From assembly GCA_002633025.1 (NCBI GenBank), contig NMRB01000058.1:741198-805197 (forward strand): 64,000 bases of DNA. The letters are read 5' to 3'. Origin of the DNA: Notospermus geniculatus (lineage: Eukaryota; Nemertea; Pilidiophora; Heteronemertea; Lineidae). The position numbers were made by a program, and so were the translations under genes. The notes beneath the pieces were generated by a model, which saw only the letters and a list, made by a program, of their open reading frames with translations, did no database searches and was not told the origin of the DNA. Positions 36,601 through 47,996 of the stretch are shown one piece after another (positions within the stretch are counted from its first letter, which is position 1; each line of letters begins with the position of its first letter).

Positions 36601-39600
36601 TCCAAAGCTGACTTGGGCAGACAGGGGCATATCAAATCTGGGCAACACGTGCGTTCTTCGGGTATGTCTAGTGGAATGGCAGTTATGCTCGTCACGTAGC
36701 TTTTCATGTCCGGTTGCGAGCGGAATTGGTGGAAATTCATGATGCTACCGCTGTAGAAGATATCTCGTCTGTACATCGGTTTGGCGTAATCCTCCTTCTT
36801 GATCTCCTGAGACGGCGCCCGGTTGACGGTCCGCACCACATTCGACCAAACCTCGCTCCCGTACTTTGCCACAGCGTTCTGGCGTTGGGGTATATTGCCT
36901 TCGCTCTTGATCATGGATCTACCGCCGTCGTACCCGTTCGGCCGGCCATTCACGTGTAGGGTATTATCAGTCGAAGCGGGGCTTGAATTGGTACGGATTC
37001 GTCCACCCTTGCGCAGAAGTTCATGCTGTTCGTCCCCCGAGTCATGCCTTACTTCATCACCATCTTCATCTTCAATCACGATCCGCGGCAGCGTGTCACT
37101 GGGCGACTCCTGCTGACTGTCCCCACTTTGTAGACTCATCTGCCTCTGTGCAATGCTGTTCTGACGACTGATACTGGCGATCACGCGAGGGTCAATACCG
37201 TCCGCATCGGACCGAACGTTATGGAGAGCATTGCTGTGCCAGCTACCTTCTGATTCGGAGTCCTCCTCTCGTAATTGACGCTGTCTTTCCAGTTTCGCTT
37301 CCTGCAGCTTATCCAAGATGGCGGTAGCTTCCATAACCTCGGATTCTTGGCGTTCCCGACTCTTCTCCTTCATCCGATCAATTAGCGTCTTCTTTCGAGG
37401 TTTTTTCTTCGGCCGTTTTGGTTCCAGCGGCCGCATCAGGGAGCCGAAAACCATCCCATTCAGAATTATGCCAGCCATAATCCAGAGGGCATTTTTCCAA
37501 TCGTAGACTTTGAGCAGGAACTTGCTGAACGGTGCGAAGATGAATGTTCCTACGCCTGAACCGGCGACGGCAATACCAGTCGCTACCGCACGCTTTTTCT
37601 CAAAGTAGTACCCAACGCTAACAATTGACGGCAAATACATAAGGCCAAAACCAAAACCTGAAACAAATCAAGTAAATATGTTTTTTTAAAACAGTTAAAG
37701 TTCGGGTTTATAGTCTGGTATCAACAACAGTAGAGGTGTCATCCGACTTCACACTTTAACCCCAGTCTATCCTGAAACCTTTCAGTAGAACTCAGATGAG
37801 CTGCTCATTCAGCGCTACAATCTGAGCATTTCCGACCGGTACCCATTTATACACCTGGGTGGAGAGAGGCCAGTGAGGCAAAGAGACCTGCCCAAAGTCT
37901 CACGCCAGCAGCGGGATTCGAACCCGGGATCCTCTGACCGCTAGTCGGAGGCCCGAACCACTACACCACCGTGGCTCCATCGTGCATAGCCACCCGGTTT
38001 TTCTCATGATGAGTATCCTACGGTTAGATTGGATATCCTAGGACTGCTGAGTTCGCTGATTATTACTCTACATGTATCTAAACTTTACCCCTATATTAAA
38101 CTAGCAGTTTTCACACCTTCATAGAAAAGTGTGTGACGACAAAATTCTGGAGGCCAAGGTGCACTCAACGGGGAGAACTAACCAGAATGTCTTTTCCTCA
38201 TGTACAGAGCAGTGAACTCCTTTTCAAATTGGTTTCAATGAGACTTTAGGCCAACACCAATAGACGATATCACTCCAAAAGAGTGCAGCACCTGACGGTG
38301 TTCGCGTCATGACGTCCTGAACGTCATTACAAATACAAATACAAATACAAAGAAGTTTATTGGACCGTAAAATTTTAAAATTCCATAGGTCATAGAGTAC
38401 AATAAACTAAGTGCAGTGTGTAAAGTATGAAGAGAAAAAAGGGATAGGAAAGTAAGAGGGGATCTGTCTTTGGAAATGTACCCAACTTACTAGCGTGAAG
38501 AGAATATATACATCAATGGGTGCAAAAGGGTGTATAGTACAAAATATATATTGAAAAAATTAACATGACTAAATGGTATGACTCGTGAATGCTTCTGAGC
38601 AAAATTTGGCAACCGTCTTAATTGTTTTATTTTCTGAGTTTACTAAGAAGTAAAACTTGTCCTTAAGGGATAACCCTATTTTGTTGTATTCTACATTGTC
38701 AAGTGTATTTGCCCTAATTCTTGTATATGCAGGGCACACCAAGAGGAAATGTACTTCATCTTCTACTATTTTATTATTGTTTTGGGAGCAAAAGTCACAA
38801 AAACGCTCAGTTCGAGGGATTTTTGGTTTGTTATACCTCCCTTTTTCAATTTTTAGAGCGTGATTACTCACTCGTAGTCTGGTCAATGCTTGTCTATGAT
38901 TTTTGTCAGGTATTTGATCCAGATAGTTTTCATAAGAAAATCTATCCTTGATGGAGACATGATGTCTTAACGTGAGACGAAAAAAAATCAAATTGTTTCC
39001 TGACGTCATGCTCGCTGAAACAACTGGATTTTTTTTCGAGTCACGTCATGGCGTTCAGCAATGATGTGCGGGACGTCATGACGTTGCACCTTCATGTGCT
39101 GCACTCTTTAGTCTTTTAGAGTGAAAGAGTATATTCGGCTCTATGTCTGATGTTTTCAGTATCAACTTTCTAGCGTCCTTACCTCCAACAACACCATACA
39201 ACATGATCAGAGCATCAAGGTTGGGGGAAAATGTTGCGGCGAAGAAAGCTCCAAAACCGATGACAGCACCAACCATGGTCACGGGACGACATCCAAACTT
39301 GTTCACCAACGCACTCGCTATTGGCCCTGAAATTGTTGAAGAGTTTGCATGTCATAAGTGGTATACCCTCCTCGCACCCAGGGTCTTCACAACCAGCTCC
39401 CCTTCTCACGCTTCGTTCAGGAGGGTACGACCGTAAATGACCTGAGATTCTCAGGATGGTGGTGTACAGGACATATCATGCCTGAGCAATTCGTACCAGA
39501 CCTAGGACTGTTCGTACTTAGGACAATTGGTACCCGGGACATTTCGTACCTAGGACAACTTCTACCAATTGTGTGGCGGTCTAGGAAAACCCGGCGGATG

Positions 39601-40304
39601 TCACATTTGAGGAAAGTGTTAAATGGCCTTGGTGAACCCGCACATTTCAATAGCTGACATGTACTACCTCAGGTAAACAGTAGCTAGGCCTAGTAGATCA
39701 ATGCACTGGCAATCTGACAGCCCTTGTTGATCATTCAGCGACATCCGCCGGGTTTTCCTAGACCGCCACAGAATTCGTCAGTTCATCACTAGAACAACTG
39801 ACATGATTGGTACCTAGACGACCACATTATGCATTTTTATGACGTTGTTTGACACCTAGTCTGCTGAGAATTGAGGTATGGAAACGTAACCTAAGACAGG
39901 GTTGTCAGAATGTTATCACATTTTGACTGTGTCAAAGGTTCCAAGCGTTAATTCCCAGGAATATTGGCAAATGAGGGGCAGTTAATGATGGCGTTAATTG
40001 CATACAACTTTTGCTATGAACTGTCAAAGTTATATCACTGACCTGTGCAGAGATAGATTCCACACAGCAACGACCCGATCAAAGCAGTCTTTCCCTTCGT
40101 TTCTTGGTAGTAGTCCACGAATTCTATAAGGAACACTCCGAAGGAGTACGCTATTCCATCCACAATGATGTTACACATCAAAGACGAAAAAACGATGACC
40201 CAGCCCCATCCGCCGTCAGGGGGCGTCGGGATCAAGTTCACCTCATCCTCATAAGAACCTTCCGACTCTCCCGACGCATGACGATCTTTTTTACCCTTTC
40301 CCAT
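33601..40304 (-). CDS. SLC16-family monocarboxylate transporter-like protein, 719 aa, six coding exons
   Basis: Plasma-membrane major-facilitator protein expected to carry monocarboxylates or related small molecules; the substrate is not predictable. Coding exons (minus strand) are 40304-40043, 39326-39183, 37657-36425, 35966-35787, 34384-34259 and 33815-33601. All junctions are GT-AG, all introns phase 1, and the total is exactly 720 codons with stop. The family signature DGGWGW is at residues 30-35 before TM1, GPIAS follows in exon 2, and [11 protein letters not shown], the second conserved motif, is at about 153-163. Exons 4-6 encode TM8-TM12, including [12 protein letters not shown]. The TM6-TM7 loop (about 211-492, some 280 residues) is basic, then acidic and serine-rich, and contains [10 protein letters not shown]. 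This makes the protein longer than typical vertebrate members (about 450-520 residues). The C-terminal tail is short and hydrophilic. Subfamily (MCT9/12/14-like or the insect long-loop group) is inference. Confidence 0.93.
34387..35450 (-). mobile_element. 1-kb repeat with tandem CTCF-like motifs, in a transporter intron
   Basis: On the minus strand it begins TAGCTCACTGGGGTGAGC with GTCGTC microsatellite, and ends ATGGTCCATGGACCATTTCA about 6 bp before the transporter exon 5 splice acceptor. Inside are four roughly 140-bp subrepeats, each with a GCCACC(T)GG(C/T)GGCC core (34507, 34651, 34796 and 34941, plus 35233). A full-length relative lies in opposite orientation at 56588-57527 and a fragment at 47714-47996. 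There is no coding capacity, so it is a non-autonomous element of unknown class. Confidence 0.85.
36063..36192 (+). repeat. dispersed repeat, copy 2 of 3
   Basis: It matches 58676-58805 in the same orientation and 7939-8077 inverted. It lies in the intron between transporter exons 3 and 4. Confidence 0.75.
37735..37980 (-). mobile_element. tRNA-derived SINE, family B
   Basis: Read on the minus strand from 37978, the head is GGAGCCACGGTGGTGTAGTGG (A box) followed by GGTTCGAATCC (B box, near 37920). A body with CTTTGGGCAGGTCTCTTTGCC and GTGTATAAATGGGTACCGG follows. The combination of a tRNA-like head and a short conserved body is typical of tRNA SINEs in marine deuterostomes. It sits in the intron between transporter exons 2 and 3. 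Confidence 0.8.
38275..39125. mobile_element. TIR element split by a LINE insertion
   Basis: AAGAGTGCAGCACCTGACGG...GTCATGACGTCC near 38278-38319 is mirrored by GGACGTCATGACGTTGCACC...GTGCTGCACTCTT near 39071-39110. The two ends flank a truncated LINE. Both insertions lie in the intron between transporter exons 2 and 3. Confidence 0.65.
38340..39009 (-). pseudogene. 5'-truncated non-LTR retrotransposon (LINE) 3' end
   Basis: A 146-codon minus-strand frame (39009-38569) ends the reverse-transcriptase polyprotein. It has [16 protein letters not shown], then the zinc-binding-like pattern CDFC-x(n)[11 protein letters not shown], the C-terminal region known from many metazoan LINE RTs. The RT catalytic and endonuclease parts are missing, so the copy is dead. 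Downstream is a short 3' region ending in a repeated TACAAA microsatellite at 38331-38352, a common LINE tail type. The frame is intact, which suggests a fairly young insertion. RTE- or CR1/L2-like identity is not decidable by eye. Confidence 0.8.
39571..39774. repeat. inverted repeat, 31-bp arms
   Basis: TGTGGCGGTCTAGGAAAACC...GGATGTCA on the left is complemented by GACATCCGCCGGGTTTTCC...GCCACA near 39743-39772. It is preceded by degenerate (A/T)TCGTACC(T/A)...GGACA repeats at 39485-39565. Confidence 0.75.
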
Positions 40305-40592
40305 GATGACACAAAATGAGCAATTCCGTCACAAAAATGCACAGGATTTGGCACCAGTAGTTCCTAAAACGCCCTGAGTTGTGCCCGTTATATCCAAATA
40401 CTTATCACTATGATAGGGACAAATGGACCACACTAGTACAAAATTGAGCAAATTTTGGAAAAATCGTATAAATGCAGTTTATGCGGCAAGATAATTCGTT
40501 GTTTTGTCAACGATGCACCAAGGGAGAGAGGAATAATCGAGTCTTCTTATTCCATCTTGACGTATGAGTCCGTCACCAGTGACTGGGAAAAC
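40305..40592 (-). promoter_or_regulatory. probable 5' UTR part of transporter exon, with splice acceptor
   Basis: On the minus strand a pyrimidine-rich CTTTTATCATTGCAG precedes position 40592, giving a plausible acceptor for a 5' UTR segment of 288 nt before the ATG at 40304-40302. If used, one or more non-coding exons lie further right (see 54340-54540). There is no transcript evidence. Confidence 0.4.
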
Positions 40593-40724
40593 CTGCAATG
40601 ATAAAAGAGGCGAAAATGTTTCAAGGTGGTGGAATTTAGAAGAAAATCACAGATACATTACCAGTAATATCAATTAAAATGGATCTCTGAAAGCAAGAAT
40701 TCGGCATCCCCCAAGAGCAGTGAC

Positions 40725-40897
40725 CAGGCACGGACCCAAGGGGGGGCGACCCGCTGCACACACCCCTTTCGCCAACAAATCTGTAAAATCGACCATGAAA
40801 TTCTGAAATTTGGAGCAAATCATTGAAATTCACCGCAGATTTCAATGTTTCTAGCACAGTGCGCCCCCTCTTTCCCGAAATCCTGGATCTGTCCCTG
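40725..40897. mobile_element. GGATCC-TIR MITE with exact 5-bp target duplication
   Basis: It starts CAGGCACGGACCCAAGG and ends TCCTGGATCTGTCCCTG. GTGAC lies at 40720-40724 and at 40898-40902. Confidence 0.9.
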
Positions 40898-42819
40898 GTG
40901 ACGAGCACGCAGGCAAACGTGGTGTACTCGAGCTGTACTGACATGGTACCTCCAGTGGGTGAATGGCTCACAGTGCAAGACTGAAAGTGGAAACTGGCCT
41001 AGCTAGTTCCGCCACTCAAATAAACTTTACATGTACGTTTGGGTGTCTTGTCCCTGCTGAGATGCACATACATGTACCAATGACGTTGGTCAATATCGAA
41101 CTTTCGAAGTTTTAATTTTTGATAATGAAACTAGGAAAACTCTACTTGACTGTTACCACGCAGGTGAATTATAATACCAGTACTTAAAGACAATACAATG
41201 ATTATTACATGCGTCAGACAGAGATTTCTAGTAGGCCTACTGTCAGGAATTTAGTATCCTGAGTACAAACTTCACCATGTCAAGTGGAACAGAATTTATT
41301 AAGGAAATCGTCAGACCTCTTCAGATTAATGGTTGATCAATTCTAAATTAGAAACTCCATTGTTTGAAGACGAGGGTGTGATGACCTAGTGAACCTGACA
41401 CAAACATGCCGCACTGGACGAGGTGAGTGGCGTCACATGCGCAAAGCACGGCTTGAAATGATATTGAGGCAAGAACTGGTTACTGGTACATGTAGTTTAC
41501 TTCTGCGTAAGCTCCCCCCAGAAAATTTTGAAATCAAGGCCGTTGGTGCGATTTCCCAGAATCTGAGCGACAAATTACAAGGCAATTCTGTGGCACTTTC
41601 AAAAAGGGCAATTTTTCTAACGTTGGTCAGCGAAAAATGGGAGGGGCCAGCACGGGCCAGGTGTGCCCCCCCCCCTGGATCCGTGCCTGAGTGGTATGAA
41701 TGTCCCACGCCTAGGTGAATATCCCCAATAAGCTTGTATCACGCCAGATGGACTCTCACTCTCAAAGGCAACATATACCGCAATGACATTATCCGTCACT
41801 GAGGAATATACATGTAAATCCATCACGTGAATTTCACACACCACAGCTTCCTCAATGTGACCCTTTGAGGGTAAAACACTGCAATATGAAAGGGCATGCC
41901 CTATTGAGCCCATACAGCCCCTGCTACAAACTAGACCTGATCCTCACTCATAACTGTTTGTGGCACAAGAACTGGCAAAGCCGGGTGTAAAATCCAAAGT
42001 ACACAGGCCTACATGTTACCTTTTGGCATAAGCCTATCCTGTGACTGTTGTGTAATGGTACATGTAAACACCAAAGAGTAACAAAATGCCCTTGGCTGAC
42101 AAGTTTTATAAGCGTTTTTAAAAAGCTTGAATCACCATCTAATGGGAATTGGACTGGATTAGTCCAGAATGAGTTCTCGCTTTCCACATGATCAAAATTC
42201 ACCTCGTATGACATCAGTCTTGTCAAAGCTCAAATTCTAGGCCAACTAGATGATTTAAACAATACCCTAATCATTTTTATTGGAATGCAAGTGAGGTATA
42301 CGCTTTTTATCGCCATTCAACAGGTTGACAATATCGCAGCAACTGTGTGAAGTCAGCCCATTCATGGGTCGATGAGACTGGCATTATCATTATTACGTGA
42401 AATGAAATTTCCCTGCGCTGCCGTCATGAGAAAGGTATTCAAGTCAATCCCATTTATGGCACCACCACGTGTAATCTTTCAATGCTCAGCCTTGCCAAAT
42501 GAATGAAGTCGAACCATATCAAAGACGCCATTGATATGATTTTTTGGTAACACTATTCATCGAGGGGTTTCCCAATTCTAATCAAAGTGATCGGACATAA
42601 TGAGTAGTCTCGAATATTTTTCTGGAATGCAAGGTTTTGTCCCCAAATTAGAACCACTGCATCCCAGACAAGGGACTCATTGAGGAGCAAGTTGCAGGGG
42701 CATAGCTGGGGGGGGGAGGTCACCATCTTACCCAGTCTCATCATCGTTTCATGATGGAGATTTTGGCAAAAAAATGGTACAAGAAGGTTTTGCCCCATCC
42801 TCAAAGAGTGCCCAGTCCC

Positions 42820-42972
42820 CAGGTGCGGATCCAGAGGGGCGCCCGGTGCGGGCCTCCCCTTTGGCCAACGAATCTGTAAAATCGACCATGAAATTCTGGA
42901 GTTTGGTGCAAATGTCAATATTCTGGCACAGGGCGGGCTATCATTCTTTTTCCAAATCCTGGATCTCCCCTA
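42820..42972. mobile_element. GGATCC-TIR MITE with exact 5-bp target duplication
   Basis: It starts CAGGTGCGGATCCAGAGG and ends CTGGATCTCCCCTA (last base mutated). GTCCC lies at 42815-42819 and at 42973-42977. Confidence 0.85.
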
Positions 42973-43803
42973 GTCCCCCCCAAGTCAAAACGCTACATGT
43001 AGCCACCCCTGTGGCCCTTATTATCCTGTAGGTAGGCCTATGTGGGGGTGTGGAGATAGGAGATGGGGGTGGAGGAGATAAAGCAGTCTAGTAGTGGCTT
43101 CTTTTTCCTCATTGTCCATTTTCACAATGGGGAACCGGACGAACTAACGTCACGATGTGGCGCTGTGAGCAGTGCGACCGAAGTTTCTTTTTTCTAACGT
43201 TATTTCCATTTATTTCTGGCGTGAAAATCACCCTTTTGTTTCGGTAGCCTGGCATTAAAATTTACACCATCTTGTAGCAGATGAAAATGTCTGCAATTTT
43301 GCAATGTTTTTTCCTTAAAATGAAGACATAGATGATGATTTCGACAACGTCTTTATCTCATTTAGAAAATGTACAGCTCATTTTTTTAATGACACAACGT
43401 CAACACTTAAAACGACGTCAATGACGTTGGTTCGGTCGCACTGCTCGCAGCGCCGATCTGTCGGGATATCCGGCACGCGGGTTCCTCATTAAGAGTGCTA
43501 CAACCTTTGTCATTAACCAGACAATGTACGTTCAATCATGACACAGTGTGTGGTCCAACAAGGAGGATTGTGACCAGGATAACTGATTACACAGAACTCA
43601 TTAGCAATTATCATTTACGAGGGAACTCATTCACATATAGGCCTAATTACTCCGGCTGGAAATCAAGTTATCTTGTCCATCTTATCCAAGATATATGGGC
43701 TGGTATTCATAAAAGTTAGCAAATGCTTTTACTTAAGATTTTCAGAGCAAGGTCCGATGTAAATGTAGTGTAAAACTTGCAATAAAAGATATGAATATCA
43801 GCC

Positions 43804-43924
43804 AATGGGTCATATGAATAAAGATTAGTAAATGCTTTTACTTCAGATTTGTACAGCATAGCCTAGTGCATTTGTATTGCAAAATTCAAGTAAAAGCATT
43901 TACTAGTCTTTCATATGACCCATT
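43804..43924. mobile_element. 121-bp inverted-repeat element
   Basis: The arms AATGGGTCATATGA...AGTAAATGCTTTTACTT and AAGTAAAAGCATTTACT...TCATATGACCCATT are about 38 bp and nearly exact. A diverged half, AAAGTTAGCAAATGCTTTTACTT, lies just upstream near 43708. Confidence 0.8.
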
Positions 43925-44857
43925 CTCAGGGCACTAATTCGATCTTCCCAATACCCATTTTATAACTTCGAATTATGAGCATGGTATGAATTGTCCTGGG
44001 TTCAAATTGTCTGGCGGACTGCCCGCAGGTACAACAACTCGGCCTACAAATTGTCTCAGGCCCTGATTGTCCAGGTACGAATTGTCTGGGTGCCAGTTGT
44101 CCGCTAGGAACCACTGCAGTTGCCCAGGTATGACCAGTTTTTTCAGGTACAATTAACATGTCAGCAGCTCCAAATCCCAAGATTTTTTTTGACTGTGAAG
44201 GCTCTGTTGTTTAGGCTGGTCACATCTTGGCCTTAGATACTAATGAAATTCCCAAGGTGGCACGTGCCTACCCCACCCACTGAAAATTTCGTTAGGTGGC
44301 GAGATCAGAGAGGGAACTCCTATGCAGGTCAGACTCATTAAAACTCTGAATACAATGTAGTTAGGGTTTCCAATTGTGTGATTTTCACGTGATTCATAAA
44401 CATGGGATGTGTAAACTATAAAACAATGGACATGATCAAGTAGGCCAAGTAGGTTACGAGTCCAAAGTTACCTCATGTTGGTCAATGCCGGCTTAACCCT
44501 TTTCAGAGACAAGGCAATGGGTTCAATACTCGGACAAGCTGCCACGTTTTATTGCACTCTCAACTGGTCTGAAAGTCAGGGTTTCCGCAAGGATTTTTTT
44601 CCAGGGTACGACCTGGGGGGGGGGGGGGGAAAAAAAATTTCAGAAAAAAATTTTAAAAATTNCCAGAATGCAAAATTAGTCTTCCTTCTGCATGAAAGTT
44701 GCATTTGAAATGTAACAAATTTAAGAAAAACATTACTGAAGTGATTTTTTCAGGGTACTATATCGTACCCTCAAATTTCTTTAGGGTACTATATTTGTAC
44801 CCAAAGTACCCTCTGGCGGGGACCCTGAAAGTATCAAGTGAAGTCCAGGGCAAACCA

Positions 44858-44970
44858 CACAGAAAGTCAGAAAGTGCTACCGGTGCCTATCGGCAGTTAG
44901 TTCTAACGCATTTTCCCATTAACTAAACCGCCGATAGGCACCGAAAGCACTATCGGACTTTCTGTGCGGT
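44858..44970. mobile_element. inverted-repeat element, about 38-bp arms
   Basis: CACAGAAAGTC...GAAAGTGCTACCGGTGCC is mirrored by GGCACCGAAAGCACTATCGG...GACTTTCTGTG. Confidence 0.8.
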
Positions 44971-45682
44971 CGGCCCTGATTGAGCTCTTTGTCAATCCGC
45001 CAGAAAGTTGCTAAAGTTTGAGGTACCTCTACAGCAAGTTTGAATTGCACATTCCTGCACAGGTAGGCCCTAAAGAACTTTGGAATACAAACGCATACCA
45101 TTTCAGCAATAAACTCTCCATGTCATACTTGCAGGTTAAGACCGATAGGAATACCTGCCACAAGTTGAGAGGTCCATAAACATAATAGACCTACCTTAAT
45201 GTTGTGGTAAATACAAGACCAACAGGTACAATGTATGAACCCGGGAGAAAAAAACAAGTCGGAATGAAGGGGGATTACTCCTGTGGTGTGGTAGGCCTAC
45301 ATGTATGTAGATCAATGGATTCCAGCCTCAATACATGACGGGCCTACCACCTGCGATTGGTTACTGATAAAACCTGGAATTCGGCCTTATGTTAATTCTC
45401 AAATTCCTTGCGAGTCCCATTTCGATGATTTCATTTCGTTTCATTTCATTCCGTGTTTTATCACTAACCCCTACGATTTCACACAGTTTTACACAACCTC
45501 ATGACCTGCCATGACTTCCAGGTGATCTCTTCAAATACCGGTACATTACATAATTTCTGGATATAATAGGCCTACACGTAATACCTGGTTAATATTCGAC
45601 TTACAAATCAGTGATTAACCCTCTGTCGACTGGGTAACTGGTCACTGATCAGTATTTTGTATTTCATTTTTCCGTCAGGACC

Positions 45683-45935
45683 GACGCTACAGCATTATTG
45701 GCCCTGGTAAGTACGGAGGAGGCCATCTCAAGCTACTCGACGTTCCTCACTTGGATGTGGTCTTTTACTTGCCCTTGCAAAAGCACAAGGTAGCCTACAA
45801 GGCACCACGGCTTACTGTCCCATGCGACAGATGTGAAGAGCCAGGAATGAAATCCCATAAGGCCCGGGCTGGATTCGAACCCGGGACCTGCCGCTTGCTA
45901 AGCGGACATGATAACACTAGGCCATCAGGCTCCTC
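45683..45935 (-). mobile_element. tRNA-derived SINE, family A
   Basis: On the minus strand the head reads GAGCCTGATGGCCTAGTG (A box), then CCGCTTAGCAAGCGG (an anticodon-like stem with a seven-base loop), then GGGTTCGAATCC (B box). A body with GTGAGGAACGTCGAGTAGC follows. This is the best preserved copy in the window, together with 49143-49397. Confidence 0.85.
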
Positions 45936-47713
45936 AGTTGCCCGCTAAATGTTAAACTTGCATACCCCCCCCCCAAAACATCAAGTCAGCAGGACAGAAT
46001 GGGTGCCAAAAAACCAATATTGGGTCATCATTTGATACCAAAATTAATTGGAAACCAGTGCCGGACAATGAATTTGGGTCAGTCAATGACACAGTCCCAA
46101 CAAAGTAATGACTTAGCTTTGCTGCATATGAAGTGTTGTATGGGAACAATTACGTGTCAATCATGAATGGAATCTGACCATTTTAAACTGCCTAACAAGG
46201 TTTGCTAGAGGTAGGCCTATGACTACGACTACGCAGCTGGGAGCTGAGCTCAGTCCTCCATGACAATCAACTCACACAAATGACTCACGTGGTCTAGGCC
46301 GACATAAAACTACCTCAATGGCGACTGAACTATGATGGTGACTGATTCAACTATGATTCTGAAATTCACGGTACCTCGGTGACTGATGATACCTTGATTT
46401 GCTATGATTCTTGGTGATTGATTTTTAACTATGATTCCTTCATGATTGATTTAGCTGCGATTCCTGGTGATTGATTTAACTATCATGAAGTAATAACGGG
46501 TTAATAAGGTGAAAGACATAGGTTCCGACCGCACTCAAACCCACGGACCCTGACGTTAGGCATCAATCGCCAGCACTCATGCAATAGAGAGCCCTGATGC
46601 CAAATGCTGTTGTATATGATGCTTTGGTGATAAATTCAATTACAATGCCTCTGTCATTAGGTTAACTATTAGCAAAAATATTTTGCTATTAGCCATGCAC
46701 TCTCACGTCTCATGCTTTAGGCAGTCCAGCAAAAACAAAACTGTTTAGGCCTCCAAGATGTGGATACCTTGACATATGGCTCACACGCAACTACGATTTC
46801 ACTTGTTCAACGATGTTTATCTGTGGTTTTTAACAAAACTCGGCTGTATGCACTGAAAAATATAGAGAATTTGGGAAATATAAGCTAAAAATAGAGTATT
46901 CAACTTTACCTTTATACGGCCAGTTATCACGCAGCAATGAATAGCCAAGTTATAGTAAGATTCTGAATTAACACGTTTTATTGAGCTCCAGTAGTCAAAC
47001 CATGTGGGTAGTGTTTATTTACATCGTATCGTATAGCCAACCTCATCCCCAGTGGAGAAAGTCACCTGCCATCCATTGACTGATACATGAGTGCATCATG
47101 CTGAATTTACCTAGCGATGAGGATGACATTAACATAATACATTTTGTTATACTGGCCGTTTAACTGGGTCACTTGGTTGTTCGGTTCAAGGGCTTCTGGC
47201 GTGAATCCCAATGTTTAATTCTTGACAAAAGCATCATTTCACACTGACAGCATTCATTTTGGAGGTAGCACAACCAAAACAGAGGGCAAGGTAATAATAA
47301 TTCGATCACATAAGTCCAACTCCTGATCTTAAAGGTTGACCTATATTCTGATCGAATGGATGATTTTCTTGGAAAGGTGTGCTTAGTCCTGACTCATCAA
47401 AACAAAACCACATGGTTTGTACTCAAGTGAATGGCAGCTGCTGACAGTTCAATGTACGGTTGAATTAGGACACTGCCCGAAGTGACCCAAAGCCTTAAAG
47501 GGGAGATGTGTATGACGTTAGTCAGAATATCTGTCCTCCTGAACCACTACTGACTGATACTGGGTCACCAGGGTGTTGGTTTCCTCCTACATCTTGGTGC
47601 AACACAACGAATCACTAATCGGAAATGCCAGAAGAGATTAACACAGGCAAATACAGGCGCAGATCCAAGGGGGGCACCCGGTGCATGCCCCCCCTTTCGG
47701 CCAACAAATCTGT

Positions 47714-47996
47714 ATGAAATGGTCCATGGACCATGTGCTCACTGGGTTGGACATAATAGTCTAATGACAGAGGGAGGTACATATCAGTTATGAGCAATCT
47801 GGGTCAAGTCATTCCCAGAAAAGACTTTGATGATTTTGGGGTTATGCCACCTGGCGGCCATATTGGATGTCCGATCGGGCTGGAACTTCACATGCACATA
47901 AAGGTCATCTGCAGGGGACCACATAGCACATTGGAGCGCTTTGGGTCAAGTCGTTCCTGACTTACAGCACTTGGATGATTTTCGGGTTACGCCACC
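47714..47996 (-). mobile_element. fragment of the CTCF-motif repeat, ending at an N
   Basis: It matches the terminal part of the 34387-35450 element (ATGGTCCATGGACC end, GCCACCTGGCGGCC core) and stops abruptly at the N at 47997. An assembly misjoin is likely. Confidence 0.75.

Larger units (their letters stand above)
40593..45192. other. probable 5' intron or intergenic sequence
   Basis: There is no supportable coding region. It holds two GGATCC-TIR MITEs, a diverged relative with a GGATCCGTGCCTG end near 41685-41691, two short inverted-repeat elements, long G runs, and a degenerate (A/G)AATTGTC(C/T)(A/G)GG repeat at about 43985-44160. Confidence 0.5.

Noticed and set aside
45850-45925. Functional tRNA gene (minus strand)
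   Set aside because: The tRNA-like head is part of a longer body repeated at three other places, which defines a SINE.
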